This document shows, one piece after another, positions 52,017-60,790 of a stretch of DNA of 64,000 nt. Both the position numbers and the translations under genes were made by a program. The notes beneath the pieces are model-generated. The model did no database searches. It was given only the letters and a program-made list of their open reading frames with translations, and was not told the DNA's origin. The stretch covers positions 1-64,000 of the forward strand of contig JAGTRC010000006.1 of NCBI GenBank assembly GCA_018396725.1. The letters are read 5' to 3'. This DNA is from Candidatus Bathyarchaeota archaeon (GTDB lineage: Archaea; Thermoproteota; Bathyarchaeia; 40CM-2-53-6; DTGE01). Numbering within the stretch: position 1 is the first letter of the stretch; each line of letters starts with the position of its first letter.

Positions 52017-52532
52017 TTGAGGCCCTGGAAGGGGCGCGGCGTCTTAGAGGCAAGCTTGGCGGCGGTCTTCACAGCCCTCGTCGCGGCCACGACCATAGCC
52101 GTAAGGATACCTGTGCCGGCTACGGGCGGATACATAAACGTAGGGGATGCCGTCATATTTGCGGCGGCCCTCTCCATGGGCTGGCTCGTAGGCGGGGCTG
52201 CTGGGGGCATAGGATCCGCGATAGCCGACATGGTGGGATACCCGGTCTTCGCCCCCTTCACCCTAGTCATAAAGGGCCTGGAGGGATTGGTGGCCGGGTG
52301 GATAGCCGACGGCACCGGCACGAGGAGGGACCTGATCGCCTGGGGCTCAGGCTCCGCGATAATGGTGGCCGGATACTTCCTCTCGGAGGCCTACCTGATG
52401 AGGCTCGGCGTAGCGGCAGCCCTGGTTGAGGTGCCGGGGAACATCGCGCAGATAGCGTTTGGAGGCCTAGTAGGGATACCGGTGGCACGGGTGATCAGGC
52501 GGAGGATCCTAGACGTAATATTTAAAAAATAA
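52017..52532 (+). CDS. ECF-type transporter S component
   Basis: 171 aa, TTG start. Six hydrophobic segments with GGYINVGDAVIFAAALSMGW near residue 37, GGAAGGIGSAIADMVGYPVF near 60 and IKGLEGLVAGWIADG near 85 match ECF S components of the ribU/queT-like kind. The embedded protein binds a vitamin or precursor and works with a shared EcfAAT module, not found in the window. Substrate cannot be read from the sequence; no riboswitch is evident upstream. Confidence 0.82.
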   Translation: MRPWKGRGVLEASLAAVFTALVAATTIAVRIPVPATGGYINVGDAVIFAAALSMGWLVGGAAGGIGSAIADMVGYPVFAPFTLVIKGLEGLVAGWIADGTGTRRDLIAWGSGSAIMVAGYFLSEAYLMRLGVAAALVEVPGNIAQIAFGGLVGIPVARVIRRRILDVIFKK

Positions 52533-52765
52533 GATATTGCACGCACCGGCACAAGCATTTACCGGCGCTGCAAGCCTTTGAAGGGGGCCGCTGTGCTTCT
52601 AAGCATGGCGAAGGGAAGCTGGAGAATGTGGAAAGCTTCATGTCCCAGAGCCTGCAGCACCCAAAGATAGGCGTTTCAAGCTTTCCCCCCAGAGCCCCCA
52701 AGTTTAGCACTTAACCTCTCAAGCGGCATGCAGGCTAAACCATTCTTTGCAGATATCTCCTCACC

Positions 52766-53560
52766 TCATCCTGTAGCTTGAGTATCGTCTCCACTATTCT
52801 CTTCGCCTCTAACCATTAACTTCTGGTAATCGACTTCCCTGTATCTATGGACTAGGGTGTGTCTAGTAGGAATTAATTCAAGCAAGTTTTCAGCGGTTTC
52901 CATGCTGATAACGCCCTTCCCCTTGCTGATTTCAACGTAATCCTTATAATATTCGGCTACTCCAAGGTTCAAACCTAATATTACATGCCTGAGCAGATCT
53001 ATGGCCCCCTCTATCGACGTTTGCATAGTCCTTTCAAAGGCCTTTCTCAGGTTCTTATCGAGCCTCACCCTTTCTGGATCCTTTTTCAGAAACTCCTTGA
53101 GGTCTTCTGTATCCTCCGATAATTGCGTGAGAATTCTTTTTAGCAGGGATTCATCTAAAGGGTTGCCCTTAAGCCAAGCTCGGAAGCTTTCCCTCTCATT
53201 TTCAAGTAGATCCACGGTTTCAGGCTCTATCTCCCTCATTAGCTCCTTCCCGTACATTCCCCTGTCGAGAAGCCTCACTCCACGACTCAAGACCTTCAGC
53301 TTAAGGATCTGGCCTGCATCCTCCAAGTTTAACACTGAAAACTTCTCCTCCGGGATGCCCAGAACCCTTGAGAGCTCCGCCGTAAGGTATGGTATTACCC
53401 TGCTCTCCCCGGTCAAGACAGCCATGTCAAGGTCGCTAGCGGGCATAGCCCTATCCTCACAATAGCTGCCAAACAGACAGGCAAACTTGATCTCACCAAA
53501 CTTGGCCAGCACTTCCCTAAGCATCTGAATGAATGTCTCCCTTTTCTTGGCGGCCTCCAA
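52766..53560 (-). CDS. Fused MNT nucleotidyltransferase-HepT (DUF86/HEPN) protein
   Basis: 264 aa as read. Residues 1-95 are an MntA-like minimal nucleotidyltransferase: ACLFGSYCEDRAMPASDLDM has the GS and DxD motifs. Residues 130-245 are a HepT-like HEPN domain with RHTLVHRY, an exact Rx4HxY ribonuclease motif, preceded by AIDLLRHVILGLNLG and GVISMETAENLLELIP. In known pairs these are separate antitoxin and toxin, the first adenylylating the Tyr of Rx4HxY. Here they are one polypeptide. After VDYQKLM the frame shifts: a second frame to a stop at 52735 encodes EAKRIVETILKLQDEVRRYL, the expected HepT end, so the C-terminus as read is aberrant. Confidence 0.8.
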   Translation of the reverse strand: MEAAKKRETFIQMLREVLAKFGEIKFACLFGSYCEDRAMPASDLDMAVLTGESRVIPYLTAELSRVLGIPEEKFSVLNLEDAGQILKLKVLSRGVRLLDRGMYGKELMREIEPETVDLLENERESFRAWLKGNPLDESLLKRILTQLSEDTEDLKEFLKKDPERVRLDKNLRKAFERTMQTSIEGAIDLLRHVILGLNLGVAEYYKDYVEISKGKGVISMETAENLLELIPTRHTLVHRYREVDYQKLMVRGEENSGDDTQATG

Positions 53561-53825
53561 CTTTCTTCAAAACTAAACTAAAACCGAACACCCTTAAAAA
53601 CATAAACTTCTAACAATTAATGGGCAGGTGGCCCCTCGCAATTCATATTGGTTCCCCTCGGAAAAGTGAAAATTTTTGCTTTACGACTTAACTATCCAGG
53701 ATGCGTAAATGCTTAAACGAGTATGCAAGCGGGGTTATCCCCTCCATGAAAATCCATTCATGAAGGGATTTCAAGCCCTGTTCGGCTTTCAGGGTCCAGC
53801 TCGAAATTGCGGCGGGCCCGGCGGG

Positions 53826-54893
53826 TTAAACTCGCGCCGCCGCGTGCCCCCCTCCCTTGGGGGATATCCTCCACAGCTCATCCATCTCGGGCCTCGCGAG
53901 ATCCAGCTCCTCACCGTTTAACGCGATGATCCTGCGGTGGCTGGGGTCCTCGACGACCTCACCTATTATGGATGCGGGCACTCCCATGCCTCCTAGATAC
54001 TCCACCAAGGGTTCAGCCTTATCCCTATCCGCCGCTATGAGCAGCGCTCCTGAACTTATCAGCCTCAGGGGATCCAGATTGAAGGCTTCACATATTATCC
54101 TGGTCTCGGGCTTTATCAGGAGCTTATCCTCGTATATTTTAAAGCCGCACCTGGAGGCGTCCGCCAACTCGTGGAGGCCCCCCGCCACCCCTCCCTCGGT
54201 GGGATCGTGCATGGCTTGAACTCCTCCGAAGTCGAAGGCTGCCAACGCCTCCTTTACGACGCTGATCATCCTGATATAATCGGATCCTCTACGCCACACT
54301 TCTTCTCCGAGGATACTCCTGACCTGCTCCGCCTTGTCGGAGCATATTATGGCGGTGCCTTCGATGGCGACGCCCTTGGTTAGTATTATCCTCCCGCCCG
54401 GCTTGGCGCCGCTGGAGGTCACGTATCTGCCTCCGGCGGCTACGCCCATGCAGAACCCCACCACCACCGGATGGCTCAGCCCCGGAGTGACCTCGCTATG
54501 TCCTCCAACCACGGCTATATCCAGCTCCTCGGCAGCCTCATGGATCTGATGGGATACGACGGCTAAGTCTTCGACGCTGCTCCCCTCAGGGAGGAGGATG
54601 CAGGAGTGGAACCATCTAGGTCTGACGCCGAGGGTGGATACGTCGTTCGCCGAGATGTTCACCGCCAACCATCCTATATGGCTTAGGGCTCCACTTATGG
54701 GGTCGCATGAGGAGGCGACCAGGGTCTTACCAGCATCAACCACAGCGGCATCCTCCCCCCTCGCCGGCCCTAGAACCACGTCGTCCCTCTCGGCGCCTAG
54801 ATACGGATAGACGTAAGCCTCCAATACCTCCGAAGGCACTTTACCGAAAGGCAGCCTCATACCCTTATCCCATCTCCTAATAATTCCTTCCAT
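53826..54893 (-). CDS. AIR synthase-related (PurM/HypE/SelD-like) protein
   Basis: 355 aa from ATG at 54893; the frame extends to 54986 with a hydrophobic, unconserved start, and ATG at 54860 (MRLPFGKVPSEVL) is also plausible. GPARGEDAAVVDAGKTL, DPISGALSHIGWLAVNISAN and DVSTLGVRPRWF are the AIRS N-domain. VVGGHSEVTPGLSHPVVVGF, LTKGVAIEGTAIICSDKAE and MHDPTEGGVAGGLHELADAS follow. It lacks the C-terminal cysteine of HypE, so it is not that maturase. Archaeal homologues of this type are of unknown function, presumably ATP-dependent. It is separate from the hydrogenase cluster. Confidence 0.85.
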   Translation of the reverse strand: MEGIIRRWDKGMRLPFGKVPSEVLEAYVYPYLGAERDDVVLGPARGEDAAVVDAGKTLVASSCDPISGALSHIGWLAVNISANDVSTLGVRPRWFHSCILLPEGSSVEDLAVVSHQIHEAAEELDIAVVGGHSEVTPGLSHPVVVGFCMGVAAGGRYVTSSGAKPGGRIILTKGVAIEGTAIICSDKAEQVRSILGEEVWRRGSDYIRMISVVKEALAAFDFGGVQAMHDPTEGGVAGGLHELADASRCGFKIYEDKLLIKPETRIICEAFNLDPLRLISSGALLIAADRDKAEPLVEYLGGMGVPASIIGEVVEDPSHRRIIALNGEELDLARPEMDELWRISPKGGGHAAARV

Positions 54894-55104
54894 AGATGGC
54901 TTTTTCGCTCCGCCACGCTGGACGCCTCCTTTAACCATAAATAACGCTAAAAATATTACTAATGCTTCCGAGAAGCCGAGAAACAAAACCAGGATAGGAG
55001 GGCGCGATGCGCCTCTGAGTTGGATCGACCGCGGCTACGGGATGAGGCTTGGGAGGCAGGGTTTAAATCTCCCAGGCTCAACCGTCTATTGGGGTTGAAG
55101 CTGG

Positions 55105-56127
55105 ATGCGTAAGGTGGCTGTACTCCCCGGCGATGGGATAGGCCCCGAGGTGGTGGATGCCGCCCTGAAGGTCCTGGATGCCCTCCAGGAGGTCTATCCG
55201 AGCCTCAGGCTAGAGTACGTCTTCGGGGAGGCAGGGCTTAACTGCGTCGAGAGGTATGGCACCAACCTGCCCGTTGAGACCATGGAGCTGCTTAAGGGTA
55301 CTGAGGCCTGCCTGAAGGGGCCCATGACCACCCCTGAGGGGGCTGGATCCCCCGCGAGCGTAGCCGTCACCATCCGTAAGGCCTTCGATCTCTACGTTAA
55401 CATGCGGCCCTGCTACAATCTTCCCAAAGTGCCCGCGATCAGGGAGGGTGTGGATCTGGTGATCCTGAGGGAGAACACCGAGGGCCTCTACGCAGGCTAC
55501 GAGTTCGAGGTCTCCCCGGGGGTAGGCATGGCGGCCAGGATTATAACGAGCAGAGCCTCGGAGAGAATAGCGAGATTCGCGTTTAAATTAGCCTTGAGGA
55601 GGAGGAGGCACGTGACATGCGTCCATAAAGGAAACATACTGAAGATAACCGATGGGATCTTCAAGGACGCCGTGTACCGGGTGGCCCGAGATTACCCCGA
55701 GGTGAGGCTCGACGAGGTACATGTGGACGCCATGGCCATGCAGCTGATTAAGAGGCCTGAAGACTACGATGTAATAGTCACGACGAACATGTTCGGGGAC
55801 ATCCTCTCGGATGAGGCTGCCCAGGTGGTTGGGGGTATAGGCGTGGCCGCCGGGGCGAACATAGGAGACAGCTACGCCATGTTCGAGCCCATCCACGGAT
55901 CAGCCCCTAAATACGCCGGAGGGAACAGGGCGAACCCCATAGCCACCATATATGCGGCGGGCATGATGCTCGATTACCTGGGAGAGACTGAGGCGTATAG
56001 GACCCTGGACAGGGCTGTGCGGGAGGTCCTGAAGGAGGGGAAAACCCTAACATACGACTTGGGAGGATCCTCCGGGACCCGGGAGATGGCTGAAGCCATA
56101 GCCGGCAAAATCCTAAACCTAATATAA
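55105..56127 (+). CDS. Isopropylmalate/homoisocitrate dehydrogenase family
   Basis: 340 aa. [58 protein letters not shown] and [14 protein letters not shown] define the decarboxylating dehydrogenase fold; [20 protein letters not shown] and [20 protein letters not shown] complete it. Short length and the R-x-N-T-E-G-L-Y pattern fit archaeal LeuB or homoisocitrate dehydrogenase rather than large isocitrate dehydrogenases. It is the only such gene in the window and may serve leucine, lysine or both. Convergent with leuD-leuC. Confidence 0.88.
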   Translation: MRKVAVLPGDGIGPEVVDAALKVLDALQEVYPSLRLEYVFGEAGLNCVERYGTNLPVETMELLKGTEACLKGPMTTPEGAGSPASVAVTIRKAFDLYVNMRPCYNLPKVPAIREGVDLVILRENTEGLYAGYEFEVSPGVGMAARIITSRASERIARFAFKLALRRRRHVTCVHKGNILKITDGIFKDAVYRVARDYPEVRLDEVHVDAMAMQLIKRPEDYDVIVTTNMFGDILSDEAAQVVGGIGVAAGANIGDSYAMFEPIHGSAPKYAGGNRANPIATIYAAGMMLDYLGETEAYRTLDRAVREVLKEGKTLTYDLGGSSGTREMAEAIAGKILNLI

Positions 56128-56299
56128 TCAGGGAGGCTGGAGTTACATATCTCAGATGGAATTACAACGCGTGAAACATACGCATTACATTTTAGACCCC
56201 CCACATCGCCCCTCTGCTCCTATTACCTGAGCCTGGATCGCTTAACCTCCTGATAATATAATTAAGGGGAACTCCCCCTATGTTCTACGATTTCGATCC

Positions 56300-56809
56300 C
56301 TAGCCCCATGGGAACCTGGCGTATTTTCTATAGTATTTTATGAGGCCTCCCTCCCTTAGGAGTTCCAGCAGGAAGGGTGGGGGTTTGAGGGCCCTGAACC
56401 TCTCTCCGGTGGTTAGGTCTTCTATGGTTCCATCCTCCAGGGATATCTCTATAGTGTCTCCCTGGTTTATCGATTTGGAGGCTTCGACGCTTTCCAGCAC
56501 TGGTAGGCCGAGGTTCACGGCGTTGCGGTAGAAGATCCTTGCGAAGCTCGCCGCTATGACCGCTGATATTCCGCATCCCATTATGGCGAGGGGTGCCTGT
56601 TCCCGGCTGGATCCGCAGCCGAAGTTCTTTCCCGCGACCATCACGTCTCCCTCAACGACCTTCTTAGGGAAATCCGGGTCCAATCCCTCCATACAGTGCA
56701 TACCCAGCTCCTTTGGATCTATGGTTCTAGCCTTATACTTATAGGGGATTATCACATCCGTATCTACGTGGTCGCCGAACCTCCACGCCCTACCCCTTAT
56801 CTTCTCCAA
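56300..56809 (-). CDS. leuD: 3-isopropylmalate/homoaconitate hydratase small subunit
   Basis: 169 aa, the swivelling domain. [40 protein letters not shown] and IYY-less [17 protein letters not shown] are conserved. The YKYKART loop that sets substrate choice has neither the plain leucine-type nor the best known homoaconitase sequence, so the enzyme could serve either pathway. Starts immediately after the leuC stop. Confidence 0.9.
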   Translation of the reverse strand: MEKIRGRAWRFGDHVDTDVIIPYKYKARTIDPKELGMHCMEGLDPDFPKKVVEGDVMVAGKNFGCGSSREQAPLAIMGCGISAVIAASFARIFYRNAVNLGLPVLESVEASKSINQGDTIEISLEDGTIEDLTTGERFRALKPPPFLLELLREGGLIKYYRKYARFPWG

Positions 56810-58105
56810 TTAGAGGTACCTCCTGGGATCCGTTATCTTCCCCTCCAGGGCGGATGCCGCCACGGTGGCCGGCGATGCGAGGTAGACCTGGGAGTCCCGG
56901 GCTCCCATCCTCCCGATGAAGTTCCGGTTGCTTGTGGATATGCATACCTCCCCTGGGCCTAGGATCCCGAGGTGGGTTCCGACGCAGGCCCCGCAGGTTG
57001 GGTTGGTGATCACCGCCCCAGCCCTGACCAGCACCTCCAAGGTCCCGTCCCTTAGAGCATCGAGGTACACTTTCTTGGAGGCAGGGGTCACTATGAACCT
57101 GACGCCTCCATGGATCCTCCTACCCTTCACTATATCCGCGGCTACCCTCAGGTCTTCAAGCCTCCCATTAGTGCAGCTGCCTAGGAACGCCTGGTCTATC
57201 TCTAAGCCCTCAACCTCCCTGATCGACTTAACGTTGTCTACCCTGTGGGGGGCCGCCACCATGGGCTCCAATCCCGAGGCGTCTACCCCCAATGTTTTGG
57301 AGTATTCCGCTTTGTCCCCCGAGTGGATCTCCAGTAGGGGTTCTCTGCCCATATCCCTCAGGAAGGCCCTGGCCTTCTCATCCACCTCTATTATCGCGGC
57401 TTTAGCGCCTGCCTCCATAGCCATGTTTGAGAGGGTGGCCCTGGAGTCCACCGATAAACCCCTGATGGCGTCGCCCTTAAACTCTATCGCCTTATAATTT
57501 GCGCCGTCTGCTCCAAGCTCCCCAACGATCTTCAAGGCTAGATCCTTGGCGGAGGCACCCCTTGGCATCCCGCCGTAAACGTCCACCTCTATGGATTCCG
57601 GGGTTCTAAGCCAGATCTTCCCCGACAACCATATGGCGGCGGCCTCGGTGCTCCCGATCCCTGTAGCGAAGGCCCCCAGGGCTCCATGGGTGGTCGTATG
57701 GGAGTCGGCCCCGGCTATTATCATTCCAGGTGAGGCGTATCTCTCGAGGATGTACTGGTGACATATGTTTCCCTCCTGGATCTCTATCCCCTGTTCCTCG
57801 GCGAAGCGCCTCATCACGAGGTGCAGATTGGCTATGGGCTCTGCAGCGGCCGGATACGTATGATCTATGTTTAAGACTATCCTCCTGGGATCCCAGACCT
57901 TACCATCCCCCATCTCCTCGAAGACCTTGATCGCCAGGGGTGCCGTGCCGTCCGTGGCGAAAGTTAAATCCACGGGTACCACCACGAAGTCCCCGGGTGA
58001 GGCGACTCCTGAGCCGTCTACGCGCCTCAGCGAGAGTATCTTCTCGGAGAACGTGAGGAGGTCGTCCTTGAGCACCCGCAGCTGCGAATCCCTAATCCAT
58101 GACAA
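56810..58105 (-). CDS. leuC: 3-isopropylmalate/homoaconitate hydratase large subunit
   Basis: 431 aa. It contains VLNIDHTYPAAAEPIANLHL near residue 77, IIAGADSHTTTHGALGAFAT near 133 and FLGSCTNGRLEDLRVAADIV near 295. TNPTCGACVGTHLGILG near 365 supplies the remaining iron-sulfur cysteines, and GRMGARDSQVYLASPATVAA closes the core. Together with leuD it forms a heteromeric hydro-lyase carrying a [4Fe-4S] cluster. With the LeuA-type and LeuB-type genes it gives a complete 2-oxoacid elongation cycle for leucine and, by dual use, early lysine synthesis. Confidence 0.92.
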   Translation of the reverse strand: MSWIRDSQLRVLKDDLLTFSEKILSLRRVDGSGVASPGDFVVVPVDLTFATDGTAPLAIKVFEEMGDGKVWDPRRIVLNIDHTYPAAAEPIANLHLVMRRFAEEQGIEIQEGNICHQYILERYASPGMIIAGADSHTTTHGALGAFATGIGSTEAAAIWLSGKIWLRTPESIEVDVYGGMPRGASAKDLALKIVGELGADGANYKAIEFKGDAIRGLSVDSRATLSNMAMEAGAKAAIIEVDEKARAFLRDMGREPLLEIHSGDKAEYSKTLGVDASGLEPMVAAPHRVDNVKSIREVEGLEIDQAFLGSCTNGRLEDLRVAADIVKGRRIHGGVRFIVTPASKKVYLDALRDGTLEVLVRAGAVITNPTCGACVGTHLGILGPGEVCISTSNRNFIGRMGARDSQVYLASPATVAASALEGKITDPRRYL

Positions 58106-58320
58106 CTCCCGCGTCAGCCTCCTCCCTGAGCTGTAAAGCCGACCGGGGATGGCGTAGCCCTGAAAGCCACATACACATGTATGGAGACTAGAAGCCCATG
58201 GGAATATTTAAGGACAACCATTAGACCGTTGGCCCCGCCAGGCTGAAGGCTGAGTGGGGGATACGGCGCCCAGCCAGCCCGGAGGCGTTAAGTCCATGAC
58301 ACAGGCGGGGAGGGACAGCC

Positions 58321-58677
58321 TTAACTCGGCGGAGTCTCCTCTCCCAGTTTAAAATCGTCCTTGAGGATTATCCCCGAATTTAAGGCCTCCACGGCGACGG
58401 GGTTCCTCTTCTTCAAGAGTTTCTCAAATTCTTTCAGGGTTAACGGTATAACCTGGAAGCCGGGGGGGACATCCAGGATGGAGAGCCTATCTACGGGACC
58501 ACCCTTGAAGTTATCCGATAGGAGCAGTATGTCCACGTCGCTCCATAGGTTGAAGTCTCCCCTGGCGTAGGATCCGATGAGGATAGCTGTAACCTTGAAG
58601 GGGAGCCCTGCAACCCATTCGGAAGCCGCCTCGACGGCCCTCTCCGCTAACTTCCTTCTCCTCCTAAGGACCTCCAA
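58321..58677 (-). CDS. Minimal nucleotidyltransferase (MNT) of a HEPN/MNT pair
   Basis: 118 aa. VTAILIGSYARGDFNLWSDV with DILLL gives the GSx10DxD active site near residues 34-52. The C-terminal half (VPPGFQVIPLTLKEFEKLLK) is typical. It overlaps the end of the HEPN gene upstream by 31 bases, the standard HEPN/MNT arrangement. MNT members serve as antitoxins by modifying the HEPN toxin. Confidence 0.85.
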   Translation of the reverse strand: MEVLRRRRKLAERAVEAASEWVAGLPFKVTAILIGSYARGDFNLWSDVDILLLSDNFKGGPVDRLSILDVPPGFQVIPLTLKEFEKLLKKRNPVAVEALNSGIILKDDFKLGEETPPS

Positions 58678-59060
58678 GAATGCTCCACCTTATCGATGAT
58701 TTTTTTAGCATAGCCGACGGCTTCCTCAGCGTCTTCCCCCGTGTAATAGTCTTCAGGGGTTCCCTCAGCCCAAGCATCAGGATACCTCGTTGGAACATAA
58801 TACTTGTCTAGGGCCTTCGCCTCCCGGAGCATCCCATGAGCCTCCAAGCCTTCAGGCAATTCCATCAGGAGCTTGGATACGCCGTGTCCATGGGCGGGCA
58901 ACCCAAGCCCATGAAGCAGTGCTTTAACGGCGAACTCCGCGGCCTGATGGGCCTTGAAGCATGCCCAGTTGTAATCGCCCCTCTCAAGGTCGCCCCTCGC
59001 CGATTCCAAAGTCATCCTGGAGGACCTCATCCACCTATGGTACTCCTCATCGTCGAGCAT
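58647..59060 (-). CDS. HEPN-domain protein of a HEPN/MNT pair
   Basis: 137 aa from ATG at 59060 (an ATG five codons earlier is possible). RGDYNWACFKAHQAAEFAVK near 29-48 and the HGHGVSKLLMEL region are the helices of small HEPN proteins; no Rx4-6H RNase motif is apparent, so it may be a non-nuclease or divergent member. Pairs with the overlapping MNT gene. Confidence 0.82.
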   Translation of the reverse strand: MLDDEEYHRWMRSSRMTLESARGDLERGDYNWACFKAHQAAEFAVKALLHGLGLPAHGHGVSKLLMELPEGLEAHGMLREAKALDKYYVPTRYPDAWAEGTPEDYYTGEDAEEAVGYAKKIIDKVEHSWRSLGGEGS

Positions 59061-59272
59061 AAAATAGCCCTTCAAGCCATCATGGATCTACAACTACCTG
59101 AACCAATCCTGATTTCCCGCATAAAAACCTTTACGCGCCACCGATAGGGCGTGTAGTCGACAGGCCATGATGGACCTCACAACACTTCTTAACAGTTAAG
59201 TAACCTAAAGCATCCCGATAAGCCCTCCCAGGGAGGATCCCTCCATCTCTCTTCCCCATACTAATGGCGTCT

Positions 59273-59716
59273 TCATCTCTGCCCTAGGGATCTATCCGGT
59301 AATCGTCCGCGGCTCTCCCCGAAGCTTTCTCCTATGGGTTTCATGGAGTCCAGTCCCTGTGCATTGATGATTTTTCCCTTCTCGATCGCCTCCCGGTATA
59401 TGGGGTTCGCCTCGGCCTCCTTCCAAGTTGCCAGATGTATCTCGAATGGATGATAGAGGGGGAGGCCTGCCTCCTCCTCTATCCTAGCTTTAATTTCTCC
59501 TCTTAACCTGAAGCTACGGGGCAGTCTTCCGGCGACCACCAGTACGTCTACGTCGCTTCCCCCTGTCGCATATCCCTCGGCGGCGCTGCCGAAGACATAG
59601 ACGCGGCTTGAACCGAGGGTCTTCTCCGCGGCTTCGGCGATGGCTTTACACCAGCTCCGCCAGTCCCGGGCAAGCTCCCTCAACTCAACCCTTGCCCTTA
59701 ACATTCTCCTCAGCAA
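59273..59716 (-). CDS. Minimal nucleotidyltransferase (MNT) of a second HEPN/MNT pair
   Basis: 147 aa. VYVFGSAAEGYATGGSDVDV near residues 39-58 gives the active site. IKARIEEEAGLPLYHPFEIH and the terminal charged tail follow. Its start overlaps the HEPN gene by 32 bases. It is not a close copy of the MNT protein at 58321, so the two adjacent pairs are probably independent arrivals. Confidence 0.85.
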   Translation of the reverse strand: MLRRMLRARVELRELARDWRSWCKAIAEAAEKTLGSSRVYVFGSAAEGYATGGSDVDVLVVAGRLPRSFRLRGEIKARIEEEAGLPLYHPFEIHLATWKEAEANPIYREAIEKGKIINAQGLDSMKPIGESFGESRGRLPDRSLGQR

Positions 59717-60086
59717 ACCTTATCGCCTCCTCGGCAAAGGCCACAAGCTCCTCAGCCTCGTCTCCCTCGTATATTCGAGGTAGATAGCGGGAGCCTATGT
59801 AGGCTTCCTCAAGCCTGATCAGTAGGCTTCTCTTCCTCCTCACGAAATCGTCGATGTCCTCGGGCTTATCTGATAGATCTCTGAGTACCCGTATCAGCTG
59901 CCTCGCGGCGTGGACGCGGGGCACCTCGCCCGTTAACTCCAAGATGGGGGATTTCAGGTAAAGCTGTAAGGCTTGTTCAGCCATGAACGCCGCGATATCG
60001 TAATCCCCGCCATGCAGACAGTTTTTAGCTGAATTGAGCATCCTTAGGGATCTATTCCTGAGAAGGCTGACTTCGTGATGACTCAT
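59685..60086 (-). CDS. HEPN-domain protein of a second HEPN/MNT pair
   Basis: 133 aa. LNSAKNCLHGGDYDIAAFMA with EQALQLYLKSPILEL, then VHAARQLIRVLRDLSD and YIGSRYLPRIYEGDEAEELV is the classic HEPN pattern of proteins that accompany MNT genes. It has no clear Rx4-6H motif. First gene of the pair, with MNT following. Confidence 0.85.
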   Translation of the reverse strand: MSHHEVSLLRNRSLRMLNSAKNCLHGGDYDIAAFMAEQALQLYLKSPILELTGEVPRVHAARQLIRVLRDLSDKPEDIDDFVRRKRSLLIRLEEAYIGSRYLPRIYEGDEAEELVAFAEEAIRFAEENVKGKG

Positions 60087-60414
60087 AAGTTTATGCCCCT
60101 AATTCATCCTTCTCCCCCCCACTAATTAAATTTAAATTCTCCGACTTATCCAAGCAGCGGTCCGAATCTGCTAGGGGAAAAGCTTCGCCGTTTTAGGGAG
60201 GTGAATTAGGTCGAGGGCAACTCCGGACCTATTCTTCACGTGATGCCGGGAACCTTATCCATGCTGGATGAGGCGGGGGCTGCTGAACGGAGTGTGGGAT
60301 CTCCTGGAGGTGCCTTTCATAGGCGGCGGATCCCGAGGTATGGCAGTCATAGTTAAGTATCGTTTGCCCCTACTTTAGGGGAGTCGAGTAGGATTTGATG
60401 GTTGTGGGGAGGTT

Positions 60415-60501
60415 ATGTGCGGGATAGTCGGCTGCGTGCTCAATGAGGGGGATGCCGCGCCCCTGATCTATCAGGCCCTTAAGAGGCTTGAGTATAGGGC
60501 C
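60415..60501 (+). pseudogene. Fragment of a GlmS-type glutamine amidotransferase start
   Basis: ATG TGC opens a 28-codon frame, [20 protein letters not shown] followed by ALKRLEYRA and a stop. This matches the first 30 residues of glucosamine-6-phosphate synthase, with Cys-2 as the glutaminase nucleophile, and breaks just where EYRGYDSAG would follow. No continuation was found. AGTTAAGTAT upstream at 60351-60360 may be a leftover promoter. Confidence 0.6.
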
Positions 60502-60696
60502 TGAGCCCGGAGATGGGCGGGGACAGCTGTTAGTAGCCTATCCCGCCGGGAGCAATTACATCGTATTATTTCGTTATGCTTTGAGGGGGAGCCCCTCATC
60601 TGGGCGTGGCCGGATGATCCTTCCTTCCGCATCTCCACGTTTACGTGTAAGGGTGCAGCTTTAACTTGGGGGATTTCCTCCGGCGATGCCGAAATC

Positions 60697-60705
60697 CTTA
60701 AATAG
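60697..60705 (+). promoter_or_regulatory. TATA box of the ligase/aminomutase cluster
   Basis: CTTAAATAG lies about 85 bases before the first ligase ATG, giving a leader of roughly 55-60 bases; GGAGAAGGA (60775-60783) is the ribosome site. Confidence 0.5.
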
Positions 60706-60790
60706 GAATTATATGTAGGCTTCTGATCTTATCGGGGATAATGAGACGTTAAAGCATGACGCATACTAGAGATGGAGAAGGATTAATAAG

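Larger units (their letters stand above)
60087..60790. other. Long intergenic region before the ligase/aminomutase cluster
   Basis: Contains the glmS-like scrap at 60415-60501 and the cluster promoter near 60697-60705. Short open stretches between them, such as one around 60525-60600, show no recognisable family. Confidence 0.4.

Noticed and set aside
53826-54893. HypE hydrogenase maturation protein
   Set aside because: The protein has the AIRS fold but ends in AAARV with no terminal cysteine, which HypE needs.
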